Position numbers and translations under genes: made by a program. The notes under the pieces are model-generated. The model was given only the letters and a program-made list of their open reading frames with translations. It did not search any database and was not told where the DNA came from. A stretch of 64,000 nt of DNA from contig NZ_JABBNB010000012.1 in assembly GCF_012933505.1 (NCBI RefSeq), positions 109,399-173,398 of the forward strand. The letters are read 5' to 3'. This document shows, one piece after another, positions 1-8,549 of this stretch (position 1 is the stretch's first letter; each line of letters begins with the position of its first letter). This DNA is from Gordonia asplenii (GTDB lineage Bacteria; Actinomycetota; Actinomycetes; Mycobacteriales; Mycobacteriaceae).

Positions 1-1
1 C

Positions 2-868
2 GGCGCGAACAACCGCAACTACGTCGCCTACGGGGTCACCGGCAAGGTCGCCATCCGGGTATCCGCGCAGGACGCACAGCGCTTCCAGGTCGATCGGCCC
101 AGCGCGGCGGATGCTCAAAATGATGCTGCCGCAGTCGATCTCGCGCCCAAGCGGCTGGCCCAGCTGCCCGGCGGCAATGCGGCGGCGACCTTCCTCGATG
201 GGCCGACGCTGTGGTTCGACACGATCAAGGAACCCGACGTCCTAGCTAAGATCGCGGTATCGCTGCGGGAGTTGCACTCCGCGCCGACCACCTGCACCAA
301 ACGATTCGACCCCTTCGAGTCGGTCGCCGACTGGCTGCGGCTGGCCGAGCGGGAGGGCACCGAACTGCCCGCCCAAATGCCGGAACTCATCGTGCTGGCC
401 AAGCGGATCCGCGCGGTACTGACCGAACTGTCGTTGCCGCAGGTGCTCACCCACAACGACGTCGTGCCGCCCAATTTCATCGTCGGGCCCGACGGCAGGG
501 TGCGGATGGTCGATTGGGATTATGCCGCGCTGGGAACCGTGGCCTTCGAGCTCGCCTCCTTCTGTGCCACAGCCGAATTGAGCCCCGAACTGCGCGACGG
601 ATTCTTGCGCGCGTACAACGACGGTGCGCCTGTCTCGGCTGCACAACTGGCCACACTCGACCTGTTGTCGTTCATCGGCGTGATGCGCGAACTGGCTTGG
701 GTGTTGCAGGGGACAGCGATGCTCAAGGGCGAGACGACGATGGCACATGGGTTGACCTACGAGAGCTACCGGGACTCCGTGCTGAATGCGGCGCTGGCAT
801 TCGCCGCGCGCGACGACGTCGACGCGCTGCTCACCGCGGCGGCCACGCCGGAGGAACGGGCATGGTAG
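2..868 (+). CDS. choline/ethanolamine kinase-like aminoglycoside-phosphotransferase-fold protein, 5' truncated
   Basis: The reading frame is open from the left edge, so the N-terminus is missing. The visible 288 residues begin in the nucleotide-binding lobe (NRNY near the start, then KVAIRVSAQDA). They carry the Brenner-type catalytic loop LTHNDVVPPNFIV (HND plus the metal-binding Asn) and the DWDYA metal motif. The RFDPF segment is also typical of choline/ethanolamine kinases. The enzyme would transfer the ATP gamma-phosphate to a small alcohol, probably an amino alcohol, in the cytoplasm. It is separated from the SDR operon by 249 bp of repeats, so shared transcription is possible but not shown. 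The exact substrate cannot be read from the sequence; another APH-fold kinase is the main alternative. Confidence 0.8.
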   Translation, partial: GANNRNYVAYGVTGKVAIRVSAQDAQRFQVDRPSAADAQNDAAAVDLAPKRLAQLPGGNAAATFLDGPTLWFDTIKEPDVLAKIAVSLRELHSAPTTCTKRFDPFESVADWLRLAEREGTELPAQMPELIVLAKRIRAVLTELSLPQVLTHNDVVPPNFIVGPDGRVRMVDWDYAALGTVAFELASFCATAELSPELRDGFLRAYNDGAPVSAAQLATLDLLSFIGVMRELAWVLQGTAMLKGETTMAHGLTYESYRDSVLNAALAFAARDDVDALLTAAATPEERAW

Positions 869-881
869 CGGCGGACGCGCC

Positions 882-1072
882 TCCCGCTGGTTGAGCCCGC
901 AGACCACGCGTCCTGCTTCGCGCCTCTCGCCTACAGCCTCCCGCTGGTTGAGCCCGCAGCCCACGCATCCCGCTGGTTGAGCCCGCAGCCTACGCGTCCT
1001 GCCTCGCGCCTCGCGCCACCCCGCTGGTTGAGCCGGGACGGAGCGCCAGCGGAGTCCCGTGTCGAAACCCCG
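882..1072. repeat. dispersed repeat cluster (CGCTGGTTGAGCC family)
   Basis: Three short copies of CCCGCTGGTTGAGCCCGCAG-like sequence (near 883, 940 and 969) precede one full unit (about 1019-1072). The full unit has the head CGCTGGTTGAGCC, a palindromic centre (GGGAC ... GTCCC around GCGCCAGCGG) and the tail GTGTCGAAACCCCG. The same family recurs in four other intergenic regions of the window. Confidence 0.85.
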
Positions 1073-1117
1073 CAACCCAAAAACCAACCGAACCCAGAAA
1101 CCACACAGGAGTCAACG

Positions 1118-1924
1118 ATGGATAAGCGATTCGAGGGCCAGACCGCGATCGTCACCGGCGGCAGCCTCGGCCTCGGCCGGGCCATCGCCGAGCGCTACTC
1201 GGCCGACGGCGCCCAGGTAGTCATCATCGGGCGCGACGCCGGACGCGTCGAGGCGGCCGCGGCGGAGATCACCGCGCTCGGCGGAGCCACGGTGGTCGGC
1301 CTCGCCGGCGACGTCGCACAACCCGAAACAGCAAGTCGCGCAGTGCAAGCGGCGCGTGAACTCGGCGGTTCGATCGACATTCTGGTCAACAGTGCCGGCT
1401 TCTACGACGCCACGCCGTTCCTCGAGCAGAGCGTGCAGGAGTGGAACTCCGTCATCGGTGTGCTGCTCACCGGACCGTTCCTGATGTCGCAGGCCGTCTG
1501 CAACGCCATGATCGCCGACGGCACGCGCGGCGCCATCATCAACATCTCCTCGGCCGACGCCTACGTCGCCGAGGGTGGGGCGTATCCCGCGTACGGCAGC
1601 GCCAAGGGCGGTCTGCTGACACTCACCAAGTACGTCGCCGTCGAGATGGCGCAGCACGGAATCCGTTGCAATTCAATAAGTCCCGGCTACTGCGACACCC
1701 CCATGGTGAAGTCGCTCGGACCGATCTACGACGCGATGAAGACCAATTTCGACCGGGTGCCGATGAAACGATTGATCGAACCCTCCGAAATCGCTTCTGT
1801 CGCGGCGTTTCTCGCGAGCAACGAAGCGTCGGCGATCACCGGTGCCGACATGCTGGTCGACGCCGGAACTCTGGCGGACGGTTACATCGCTCCCACCCTC
1901 GATCTCCCGGACTCCGCGTCATGA
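1118..1924 (+). CDS. short-chain dehydrogenase/reductase (SDR)
   Basis: A 268-residue classical SDR: an NAD(P)-dependent oxidoreductase acting on an alcohol or ketone. The cofactor-binding glycine motif TGGSLGLG lies near residue 13. NSAG, the catalytic serine region ISSADA and the active-site YGSAK motif follow in the usual order, then the SPGYCDTPM loop and the C-terminal GADMLVDAG strand. The start is ATG 1118, preceded by CACAGGAG; upstream in-frame starts fall inside the repeat. The stop overlaps the next gene by ATGA, so it is translationally coupled to SurE, the acyl-CoA ligase and the aldehyde dehydrogenase. The substrate is not predictable; the neighbours fit an alcohol-to-acid oxidation route. 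Confidence 0.88.
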   Translation: MDKRFEGQTAIVTGGSLGLGRAIAERYSADGAQVVIIGRDAGRVEAAAAEITALGGATVVGLAGDVAQPETASRAVQAARELGGSIDILVNSAGFYDATPFLEQSVQEWNSVIGVLLTGPFLMSQAVCNAMIADGTRGAIINISSADAYVAEGGAYPAYGSAKGGLLTLTKYVAVEMAQHGIRCNSISPGYCDTPMVKSLGPIYDAMKTNFDRVPMKRLIEPSEIASVAAFLASNEASAITGADMLVDAGTLADGYIAPTLDLPDSAS

Positions 1925-2808
1925 CCACGTCCGCGCAGGTCCTGGTCACCAACGACGACGGCAATCAGGCAGCAGGCATTCGGTCGTTGACCGCCGCGCT
2001 CGTCGCGTCCGGGCTTTCCGTCGTCGTCGTATCGCCGCGAGAGAATCAAAGCGGCACATCACATTTCGCGAAGTTCAACGCGCCGGTGCAGGTCGCGAAG
2101 ATGCCCGACCGCGACGGCGCGCAGCTCTACGTCTGCGACGGCACGCCGGTCGACTGCGTCAGATCCGCGGTGATCGGCGACATCGCCCCCGACGTCGAGG
2201 TGGTGGTGTCCGGCATCAACCACGGCTGCAATTTCGGCGACGACACCCTGGGGTCGGGAACTTTCGGCGGCGCCGCGCAGGGCGCGCTGCTCGGGCTGCC
2301 CGCGATCGCGTTCTCGCAACAGAGCTACCGGGGGCAGTTCTCCATCTTCGACGTCGTCGACCACAGCACCCTCGATTTCGGTGACGCGGCCCGGGCAGCG
2401 GCGATGTTCGTCCACGCGCTGCTCGACTACGGCGCGCCGGACCGTGCGGTGCTGAACGTGAATCTTCCTGCGGTGCTGTCGGATCCACGTGCCGAGGTGA
2501 CCGTCGGCGGCCGACGGCACTGGGCGCGCAACGCCATCGCACCCGTCGAACGCGACGGCGTCACCGGCTACCTGACTTTCGGTAGCCGCGAGCAGCCCGA
2601 CGCGCCCTGGCAGACTCTCAAGTTCGAACCGGGTAGCGACATGGCGGCGGTCGCCGCGGGGCGCGTCTCGGCGTCGCCGCTCAGCTTCGCCTGGGAAGAT
2701 CAGGCACCCGGATTGTCGTTGATCCCGTGGGCGACGAAGATCGCCGACGCCGTCAACCAACAGCTCGCAAACCCGCGCCGCGGTGAACCGGGATCGGCGA
2801 CGCCATGA
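1921..2808 (+). CDS. surE: SurE-family 5'/3'-nucleotidase (phosphatase)
   Basis: A 295-residue metal-dependent phosphatase of the SurE family. The metal-binding NDDG lies at residues 10-13. The SGIN-G-N motif follows, then a SGT-GAA-like stretch (GSGTFGGAAQGALLGLPAIAFS), all in the family order. SurE enzymes remove phosphate from nucleoside monophosphates and some polyphosphates. Here the gene sits inside an ATGA-chained operon with an SDR, a CoA ligase and an aldehyde dehydrogenase, so it may act on a phosphorylated pathway intermediate, perhaps the product of the upstream kinase (inference). The start is ATG 1921, overlapping the SDR stop. It is slightly longer than the usual ~250 residues. 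Confidence 0.85.
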   Translation: MTTSAQVLVTNDDGNQAAGIRSLTAALVASGLSVVVVSPRENQSGTSHFAKFNAPVQVAKMPDRDGAQLYVCDGTPVDCVRSAVIGDIAPDVEVVVSGINHGCNFGDDTLGSGTFGGAAQGALLGLPAIAFSQQSYRGQFSIFDVVDHSTLDFGDAARAAAMFVHALLDYGAPDRAVLNVNLPAVLSDPRAEVTVGGRRHWARNAIAPVERDGVTGYLTFGSREQPDAPWQTLKFEPGSDMAAVAAGRVSASPLSFAWEDQAPGLSLIPWATKIADAVNQQLANPRRGEPGSATP

Positions 2809-4418
2809 CCAATCCCGTCGAAACGCTGACCGGAGTGACCCACCCGAGCGTTCCCGAGCTGTTCAGCGCGCGTGTGCGACAGACGCCAGACGCGTTGTTC
2901 CTGCGCCACGAGGGACGCACCTGGTCGTATACGGACGCCCTCGCCGAGATACAGTCCGTCGCCGGCTGGCTGCCGAGCGTCGGGGACTCGCCCGCCCGGG
3001 TCGCCGGATTTCTGCCCAATCGACCTGAAGCCGTCTGGGCGTGGCTGGGCACCCTGTACGCCGGAGCCGCCTATGTATCGCTGCATCGCGCGCACCGCGG
3101 CGCGGTACTGCACGACATGATCACCCGGTCGAAGGCCGAAGTGCTCGTCACCGACGCCGAGGGCCTGGCCGACCTTCCCGACCTCGCCGGGACCGCCGTG
3201 CACACTGTCGTCGTGGCCGGCGACTGGTCGGGAGAACACCGCCTGCAGTCCGTGGTCGTCGGTTGGGACCGAGCCGCAGCGGACGCGACCCCTGGGCATA
3301 CGAGCGAACCCGTCCGCGACGGCGCCGCAATCGCCGGCATCATCTACACTTCCGGCACCACCGGGCGATCGAAAGCCGTTCCGCTGCAACACAGTCATCT
3401 GACACGGGGAGCCGGCTGGGTGTGCGACACCCTGGGTCTCACCGGAGCGGACGTCCTGCACATGTGGATGCCGCTCTACCACATCGCGGGCCAACTCGAC
3501 GCGCTGCTCGCGATCGTGGTGGCGGGTGGCTCGGTCGCGCAGTATCCGACCTTCTCGGCGTCGAAGTTCTGGGATCAGGTCGCAGAGAGCGGCGCAACCG
3601 TTTTCGGTGGCTTCACCAACGTGCTGGAGATACTCAGTTCCAGCGATGCGCCGCCCGACGGCGCGACGTTGCGTGTCGGCGTCGCCGGCGGCATCCCACC
3701 GGCTCTGCATCGTCCGCTCGAAGAACGACTCGGTGTCCGGCTGTACGACGTCTACGGGATGACCGAGGCCGAGCCGATCCTGCTGCCCCCGAGCGGGGAG
3801 CGAGTGCCGCCTGGTTCCTGCGGCCGGCCGAATCCCGATTTGACGGTCGCCCTGCTCGACGCGGATGGAAACCGTTGTCCCACAGGAACTGTCGGTGAGA
3901 TCTCGGTGCGAGCGAACATCCCCGGCGTGATGACCCCCGGGTACGACGGCGACGACGCCGCGTGGCGCGCGGCGACCACCGACGGATGGTTCCGTACCGG
4001 TGACTTCGCCCGACAGGACTCCGACGGCTACTTCTTCTTCGTCGACCGCGTGAAACATGCCATCCGACGTCGTGGCGAGAACGTGTCGTCCTGGGAGCTC
4101 GAACAGATCGTCGGCGGGCACCCCGGCGTCGAGGAATGTTGTGCGGTCGGAGTTCCCGCCGCACTGGGCGGCCATGACATCAAGCTGGTCGTGGCACCGA
4201 CGTACGGCATCGACCTCGATCCCGCGGAGCTGTCGCGGTGGTGCACCGAGCACATGGCCGCGTTCATGCGGCCGCGCTACATCGAGATCGTCACCGACCT
4301 CCCGCGCAACGACGTCGGGAAGGTCCTCAAGACCGAACTGTCCGGCCTTGGCGCAACGGTCTGGGACTCCGACGCCGAATCAGAACATCAGACAACGAGA
4401 TTGCGAGTCGAATCATGA
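2805..4418 (+). CDS. acyl-CoA synthetase / AMP-dependent ligase
   Basis: A 537-residue ANL-superfamily enzyme that activates a carboxylic acid as acyl-AMP and passes it to coenzyme A. The P-loop YTSGTTGRSKAVP is near residue 180. YGMTEAEP is the A5 motif, GWFRTGDFARQDSDGY gives A7, and DRVKHAIRRRGENVSSWELE is the hinge (A8). The C-terminal RNDVGKVLKTEL holds the catalytic lysine (A10). The overall shape resembles crotonobetaine/carnitine-CoA ligases and other short or medium acyl-CoA ligases. It overlaps both neighbours by ATGA, which indicates tight coupling. The acid it uses may be the one made by the aldehyde dehydrogenase that follows (inference). Confidence 0.87.
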   Translation: MTNPVETLTGVTHPSVPELFSARVRQTPDALFLRHEGRTWSYTDALAEIQSVAGWLPSVGDSPARVAGFLPNRPEAVWAWLGTLYAGAAYVSLHRAHRGAVLHDMITRSKAEVLVTDAEGLADLPDLAGTAVHTVVVAGDWSGEHRLQSVVVGWDRAAADATPGHTSEPVRDGAAIAGIIYTSGTTGRSKAVPLQHSHLTRGAGWVCDTLGLTGADVLHMWMPLYHIAGQLDALLAIVVAGGSVAQYPTFSASKFWDQVAESGATVFGGFTNVLEILSSSDAPPDGATLRVGVAGGIPPALHRPLEERLGVRLYDVYGMTEAEPILLPPSGERVPPGSCGRPNPDLTVALLDADGNRCPTGTVGEISVRANIPGVMTPGYDGDDAAWRAATTDGWFRTGDFARQDSDGYFFFVDRVKHAIRRRGENVSSWELEQIVGGHPGVEECCAVGVPAALGGHDIKLVVAPTYGIDLDPAELSRWCTEHMAAFMRPRYIEIVTDLPRNDVGKVLKTELSGLGATVWDSDAESEHQTTRLRVES

Positions 4419-5791
4419 GTCAATACGCGATAACCAACCCCGCGACCGGAATCGTGGAGGCGCGGTATCCGGCCGCGTCCGACGCTGACGTCGATCACGC
4501 CCTGGCGGCTACTGCTGCGGCCTACCGACGCTGGCGCACAACGACTTTGACAGATCGTGCGGCCGCACTGAACCGGGTGATGGATCTCCTCGAGGAGCGC
4601 AAACAGTCACTCGCCGAGACCGTCAGTCGGGAGATGGGCAAACGGATCGGCGATGCCGTGGCCGAACTCGACATCTGCATCGCGATCGCCGGCTACTACG
4701 CCGACAACGCCGAACAGTTGCTCGCCGACTCGACACTGGATACCAGCTCGGGCGGCCGTGCCTTCGTCCGAAAGACGCCGGTCGGTCCGTTGCTCGGGGT
4801 CATGCCGTGGAATTATCCGTACTATCAGGTGTTCCGGTTCGTCGCGCCGAATCTGATGGCCGGCAACACCGTCGTGATCAAACATGCGAGCCAGTGCCCG
4901 GCGTCGGCCGCCGCGATGGCCGAATTGTTCGCCGACGCGGGGCTTCCCGACGGCGCGTACGTCAACCTGTTCGCCACCCACGAGCAGATCGAGCGGATCG
5001 TCGCCGACGACCGAATCGTGGGCGTGTCCCTGACCGGCAGCGAGCGGGCCGGGGCGCGGATCGCCGCACTCGCCGGCCGGCATCTCAAGAAGGTCGTGCT
5101 GGAGCTCGGTGGTTCGGACCCGTACCTCATCCTCGACGTCGCCGACATGGCCGACACCGTCGTGCAGGCCACCAAGGCGCGGCTGGGCAACGCGGGCCAA
5201 TCCTGCAACGGCGGAAAGCGTTTCATCGTTCTGGACCATCTCTACGATCAGTTCGTCGAACAACTCACCGAGTCGTTCGCCGGCCATCGGGCCGGTGACC
5301 CGTTCGATCCCGCCTGCACCTACGGGCCGCTGTCGAGTGCGGGCGCGCTCGACGAGCTCGACGAGCAAGTCGTCGACGCACTGCAGGCGGGGGCGAAAGC
5401 GACTGTGGGAGCACGTCGTTCCCAGTCGCCGGGCGGATATGAGCCGACCGTGCTGATCGACGTGCCGACGTCGGCGCGCGCCTACTACGAGGAGCTGTTC
5501 GGGCCCGTCGCCGTCGTCCACGTGGTCGACAGCATCGATGCGGCCGTCGACCTCGCCAACGACACTCCGTTCGGGCTTGGCGCCGCGGTGTTCCACCGCG
5601 ACGAGGCGCTCGCCCTGGAGATAGCGGACCGCCTCGACGCGGGAATGGTCTTCATCAACACGCGCGAAGGCGGTGGCGCCGATCTTCCCTTCGGTGGCAC
5701 CAAGAAGTCCGGTTTCGGTCGCGAACTCGGTCCCGCGGGTATCGACGAGTTCGTCAACAAGAAGCTGATCCACCTTCCGCCCGCCGACTGA
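4415..5791 (+). CDS. NAD(P)-dependent aldehyde dehydrogenase, succinate-semialdehyde dehydrogenase-like
   Basis: A 458-residue aldehyde dehydrogenase. It shows the MPWNYPY-type substrate/cofactor motif (VMPWNYPYYQ), the general base glutamate in LELGGSDP, the catalytic cysteine in NAGQSCNGGKRF and the FGGTKKSGFGRELG C-terminal motif. The length and the ELGGSDP/GQSC context match the SSADH (GabD/Sad) subgroup, which oxidises succinate semialdehyde and related aldehydes. ATG 4415 overlaps the ligase stop, so this is the fourth translationally coupled gene. A dispersed repeat follows at once, which probably marks the end of the operon. The physiological aldehyde remains uncertain. Confidence 0.88.
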   Translation: MSQYAITNPATGIVEARYPAASDADVDHALAATAAAYRRWRTTTLTDRAAALNRVMDLLEERKQSLAETVSREMGKRIGDAVAELDICIAIAGYYADNAEQLLADSTLDTSSGGRAFVRKTPVGPLLGVMPWNYPYYQVFRFVAPNLMAGNTVVIKHASQCPASAAAMAELFADAGLPDGAYVNLFATHEQIERIVADDRIVGVSLTGSERAGARIAALAGRHLKKVVLELGGSDPYLILDVADMADTVVQATKARLGNAGQSCNGGKRFIVLDHLYDQFVEQLTESFAGHRAGDPFDPACTYGPLSSAGALDELDEQVVDALQAGAKATVGARRSQSPGGYEPTVLIDVPTSARAYYEELFGPVAVVHVVDSIDAAVDLANDTPFGLGAAVFHRDEALALEIADRLDAGMVFINTREGGGADLPFGGTKKSGFGRELGPAGIDEFVNKKLIHLPPAD

Positions 5792-5805
5792 TCCTCCGCC
5801 CCTGA

Positions 5806-5902
5806 CCCGCTGGTTGAGCCGGGCCGAAGCGCTAGGGCAAGCGCCCTGACCCGCTGGTTGAGCCGGGCCGAAGCGCTAGCGCAGGCCCGTGTCGAAACCG
5901 CG
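5806..5902. repeat. dispersed repeat, two tandem copies (CGCTGGTTGAGCC family)
   Basis: Two head segments CCCGCTGGTTGAGCCGGGCC are followed by the palindromic GAAGCGCTAGCGC centre and one GTGTCGAAACCGCG tail. The GGGCC ... GGCCC arms can form a short hairpin. It belongs to the same family as the repeats at 1.0, 7.7, 12.7-13.0 and 59.5-60.0 kb. Confidence 0.85.
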
Positions 5903-6259
5903 TAAGCCGACCACTCGAACACTCGAAACACCTTGTAACAGTTGCGAACTGGCGCCTGCCATCGAAGCCGGCGACTTCACCACCGACCAAGCAACCTTGA
6001 GCGTTTTTCTCCGCGTCGGCAAAATCTGGCGCGACGAGATGATCACCGCAGGTCAGCGTGCCAACCTGAGGACCGCCAACCTGCACAACCTGGAGATCGC
6101 CGATGCTGCCGGGCACAGACCGTGCTCGATCCTCGCGCAGTTTCAGAGCAACCGGGCCGCAGCTGCACGCTGAGCCACCTCGGCGATCGCATTTCCAGCG
6201 GCGCACCCCAGCCAACGGTGCGTCGACTCATTTCATCCCCTCTCCCGAAAGAATCAGCC
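5903..6259 (+). other. non-coding or relic stretch upstream of the permease
   Basis: No convincing gene is seen. A 94-codon open frame starts at a GTG that lies inside the repeat tail and has no recognisable domain; it may be a relic. The last bases give a weak ribosome-binding site (CCGAAAGAA) for the permease. Confidence 0.5.
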
Positions 6260-7708
6260 ATGTCCAGTCCGTCTTCTGCGCATGCCGCCGACGATCACCT
6301 CGAAACCGGGCACCTATCCCGGCGTTCACTGGTCGCCCTGTCCCTCTCTTCGTTCATCCCCGCAGTCGGCATGGGCCTGTTGCCCGTGTTGATGCTGTCA
6401 CTCGCCGGACCGACCGCCTGGCTGTCGGCAGTCGTCGCCGCAGCGCTGGTAGTGGCGGTCGGTCGATGTGTCATCACCTTCGCGCGCCGATATGTCGGCA
6501 GCGGGTCCATGTACTCCTACATCAGTGAAGTCTTCGGTCCATGGGCCCGATACCTCACCGCCGCCGCGATGATCGTCGGCTATGTCATCCAGGTCGGTGC
6601 CGTCGCCGCGACGGTCGGCATCTTCTCCGGCAGCTTTCTGGAGGGGCGCGGGGTGCACTCGGCGCTGGCGCCGGGAATCCAGAGCGTCATCATCGGCGGC
6701 GCGATCTTGATCGCGGGCTTCGTCGCTTACCGCGGCGTCGACATGTCGGTCAAGATCGCGGTCACACTGGCCGCGGTATCCGTACCCGTCATGGTCGTGA
6801 TCTCGATCGCCAGCGCCGTCCATACCGGGCTTGACCTGAGCACTCAGTTCGATGTGCAGCAGTTCTCCGCCAGTGGTGCGCTCAAGGGCGTCGCCGCAGG
6901 TTCGGCGTGGCTGATCGGCTTCGAAAGCTGCGCTGCGATGGCGGCCGAGACCAAGGACCCCAAACGCAGCGTTCCGATTGCGATCATGAGTGTCCCGGTC
7001 GTCTTGGGCGCCGGCTACATCGTCGCGACGATTCTGCAGGTGCCCGGGCTGATCGCGGCGCAGGATCAGCTCGCCGCCGGAATGTCGGCGCCCGCTGTGC
7101 TCGCGCTGCAAGGCGGACTCGGCTCGTCGGTCGCCGCCGCGACCGACCTGTTGCTCGCCGTCGCTTGCTTCGCGGCGCTGATCGGATTCACCAACTACGG
7201 TGCCCGAATCGCGGTCGCCATGAGCGACGATGGGCTGTTGCCCGCCTGGGCCGGCCGGATACACCCGCGATTCCACAGCCCGTACCTGGCGATCATCGCC
7301 GAACAAGTCCTGGGATTCCTCTCGATCATGATCGCTGTGCTGTACACCGGCAACATCACGTCGACCTACACGATGATCGCTCAGCTGATCGTCTACTGCT
7401 GGATCGCCCCGTACGTGTTGGTGGCGGTGGGGTCGGTCGTACTGTCGCGGCGAGTCGGGGAGCTCAGCGTCGGCCTGGTCGTCGCGGCCGTCTTCGGCAC
7501 TGTCGGCATCGGCTGGATCTACGTGAACGCCTGGATCAATCCGCCCGCCGCACCGGCCGACAAGATGGTGTGGTTCGCCGTCGGACTGATCGCCGTGATG
7601 ACCGCGCTGATCGGCGGTCGACGTCGTCGGCTCGGCTCGCGCTCGGATGGATCACCGGACGCATCGCCCGTCGGGCCGCAGGAGCTCGTGGCAGATCCCG
7701 GCGCCTGA
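6260..7708 (+). CDS. APC-superfamily amino acid/amine permease
   Basis: A 482-residue polytopic membrane protein with about 12 hydrophobic segments, typical of the amino acid-polyamine-organocation (APC) family. The first helix carries PAVGMGLLPVLML. The conserved loop FESCAAMAAETKDPKRSVP (the E-x-KDP-R-IP signature) follows helix 6 or so, and IGFTNYGARIAVAMSDDGLLP matches the later conserved helix-loop. It would import an amino acid or amine by proton or sodium symport. The start is ATG 6260, about 10 nt after GAAAG. It stands between the oxidation operon and the SMR pair, and may import the substrate of the upstream enzymes (inference). The C-terminus is a short charged tail. Confidence 0.85.
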   Translation: MSSPSSAHAADDHLETGHLSRRSLVALSLSSFIPAVGMGLLPVLMLSLAGPTAWLSAVVAAALVVAVGRCVITFARRYVGSGSMYSYISEVFGPWARYLTAAAMIVGYVIQVGAVAATVGIFSGSFLEGRGVHSALAPGIQSVIIGGAILIAGFVAYRGVDMSVKIAVTLAAVSVPVMVVISIASAVHTGLDLSTQFDVQQFSASGALKGVAAGSAWLIGFESCAAMAAETKDPKRSVPIAIMSVPVVLGAGYIVATILQVPGLIAAQDQLAAGMSAPAVLALQGGLGSSVAAATDLLLAVACFAALIGFTNYGARIAVAMSDDGLLPAWAGRIHPRFHSPYLAIIAEQVLGFLSIMIAVLYTGNITSTYTMIAQLIVYCWIAPYVLVAVGSVVLSRRVGELSVGLVVAAVFGTVGIGWIYVNAWINPPAAPADKMVWFAVGLIAVMTALIGGRRRRLGSRSDGSPDASPVGPQELVADPGA

Positions 7709-7727
7709 ACGCCGCAACCGGTTGCTG

Positions 7728-7796
7728 CCGCTGGTGGTTGAGCCACTCCACTGCTCAGCAGGAACGCGGCGCCAGCGGAGTTCCGTGTCGACCCCC
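7728..7796. repeat. dispersed repeat, degenerate copy
   Basis: A diverged copy of the CGCTGGTTGAGCC family: GGTGGTTGAGCCACTCC, then GGCGCCAGCGGAGTTCC, then GTGTCGACCCC. It fills most of the gap between the permease and the SMR pair. Confidence 0.75.
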
Positions 7797-7843
7797 GTAA
7801 CACCACCGTCGCCAGACCACACCCTCACCCAGAAAGGAACCCC

Positions 7844-8227
7844 ATGGTCAGCCAAGCGGTTCGAGCCACGATCTCCGCGAAGTGGATTGTGCTCGTCGTC
7901 GTCATCCTCATCGAGCTGATCGCCACCATGGCGCTGCGTGCGTCCATCGGCAATGCCGAATGGATTCCGGTGGCGGTCGTCGGATACGTCGCGGCATTCG
8001 TCGGGCTGGGGATGACCCTGCGGTTGGGTATGCCGGTCGGGGTCGCCTATGGCATCTGGGGCGGCGCCGGCGTGGCCTTGACCGCGGTCTTCGGTGCGCT
8101 CATCTTCAATGAGACGCTCAGCGGCACGGGCAAGTTCGGGTTGGCGCTGATCATCGTCGGCGTCGTGCTGATCGAGATGTCGCCGGAGCCGCACGACGAC
8201 GCCGCCGCCGATGGCGTCCCCGCATGA
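7844..8227 (+). CDS. SMR-family small multidrug/cation transporter subunit A
   Basis: A 127-residue four-helix protein of the small multidrug resistance family. The essential membrane glutamate is Glu24 in ILIELIATMALRAS, and helix 3 carries GVAYGIWGGAGVALT, matching the AYAxWxG-x-G motif of EmrE/Gdx proteins. A 20-residue C-terminal extension is rich in Asp and Ala. A good RBS (AGAAAGGAA) precedes ATG 7844. The stop overlaps the next SMR gene by ATGA, which suggests an obligate heterodimer like EbrAB or YkkCD. Substrates may be quaternary amines, guanidinium-type ions or an amine related to the neighbouring pathway. Confidence 0.88.
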   Translation: MVSQAVRATISAKWIVLVVVILIELIATMALRASIGNAEWIPVAVVGYVAAFVGLGMTLRLGMPVGVAYGIWGGAGVALTAVFGALIFNETLSGTGKFGLALIIVGVVLIEMSPEPHDDAAADGVPA

Positions 8228-8538
8228 CGTGGGTCTGGCTGATCGCCGCGATCGTCGCCGAACTCGTTGCGACACTGTGTCTACGGGCATCCGACGGATA
8301 CCGGCGTCGACGATGGCTGATCGGAACGATCGTGGGGTACCCGCTGGCGTTCGTGTTGGTGGCCCGCGCGCTGCGCGCGGGACTGCCGATCGGTGTGGCC
8401 TACGGCATCTGGGTGGCGGCCGGCGTCGCACTGGTCGCCATCGCGGCGCACCTGATCTGGCGGGATCCGTTGACCCCACGAATGCTCGGCGGCGTCGCGG
8501 TTGTCGCAGCCGGTGTCATCCTCGTCGAAATGGGTTGA
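8224..8538 (+). CDS. SMR-family transporter subunit B
   Basis: A 104-residue partner of the preceding SMR protein. Glu13 in AAIVAELVATLCLRAS is the conserved proton/substrate-binding residue, and GVAYGIWVAAGVALVAIAA is the helix 3 signature. Its loops carry a marked cluster of arginines (GYRRRRW after helix 1) that subunit A lacks, the charge asymmetry expected when two SMR proteins insert in opposite topologies and pair. It overlaps subunit A by ATGA. The gene ends only 11 bp before the convergent TetR gene. Confidence 0.88.
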   Translation: MTWVWLIAAIVAELVATLCLRASDGYRRRRWLIGTIVGYPLAFVLVARALRAGLPIGVAYGIWVAAGVALVAIAAHLIWRDPLTPRMLGGVAVVAAGVILVEMG

Positions 8539-8549
8539 TGGACAACGTG

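Noticed and set aside
2700..4253. 517-codon leftward frame opposite the acyl-CoA ligase
   Set aside because: It is antisense to an intact ligase with all core motifs and has no RBS or similarity.
5889..6173. Small 94-codon gene before the permease
   Set aside because: Its only start lies inside the dispersed repeat tail, it has no good RBS and no recognisable domain; kept only as a possible relic.
7709..7843. Guanidine riboswitch before the SMR pair
   Set aside because: The leader is mostly a dispersed repeat copy and I see no conserved guanidine-I, -II or -III core.
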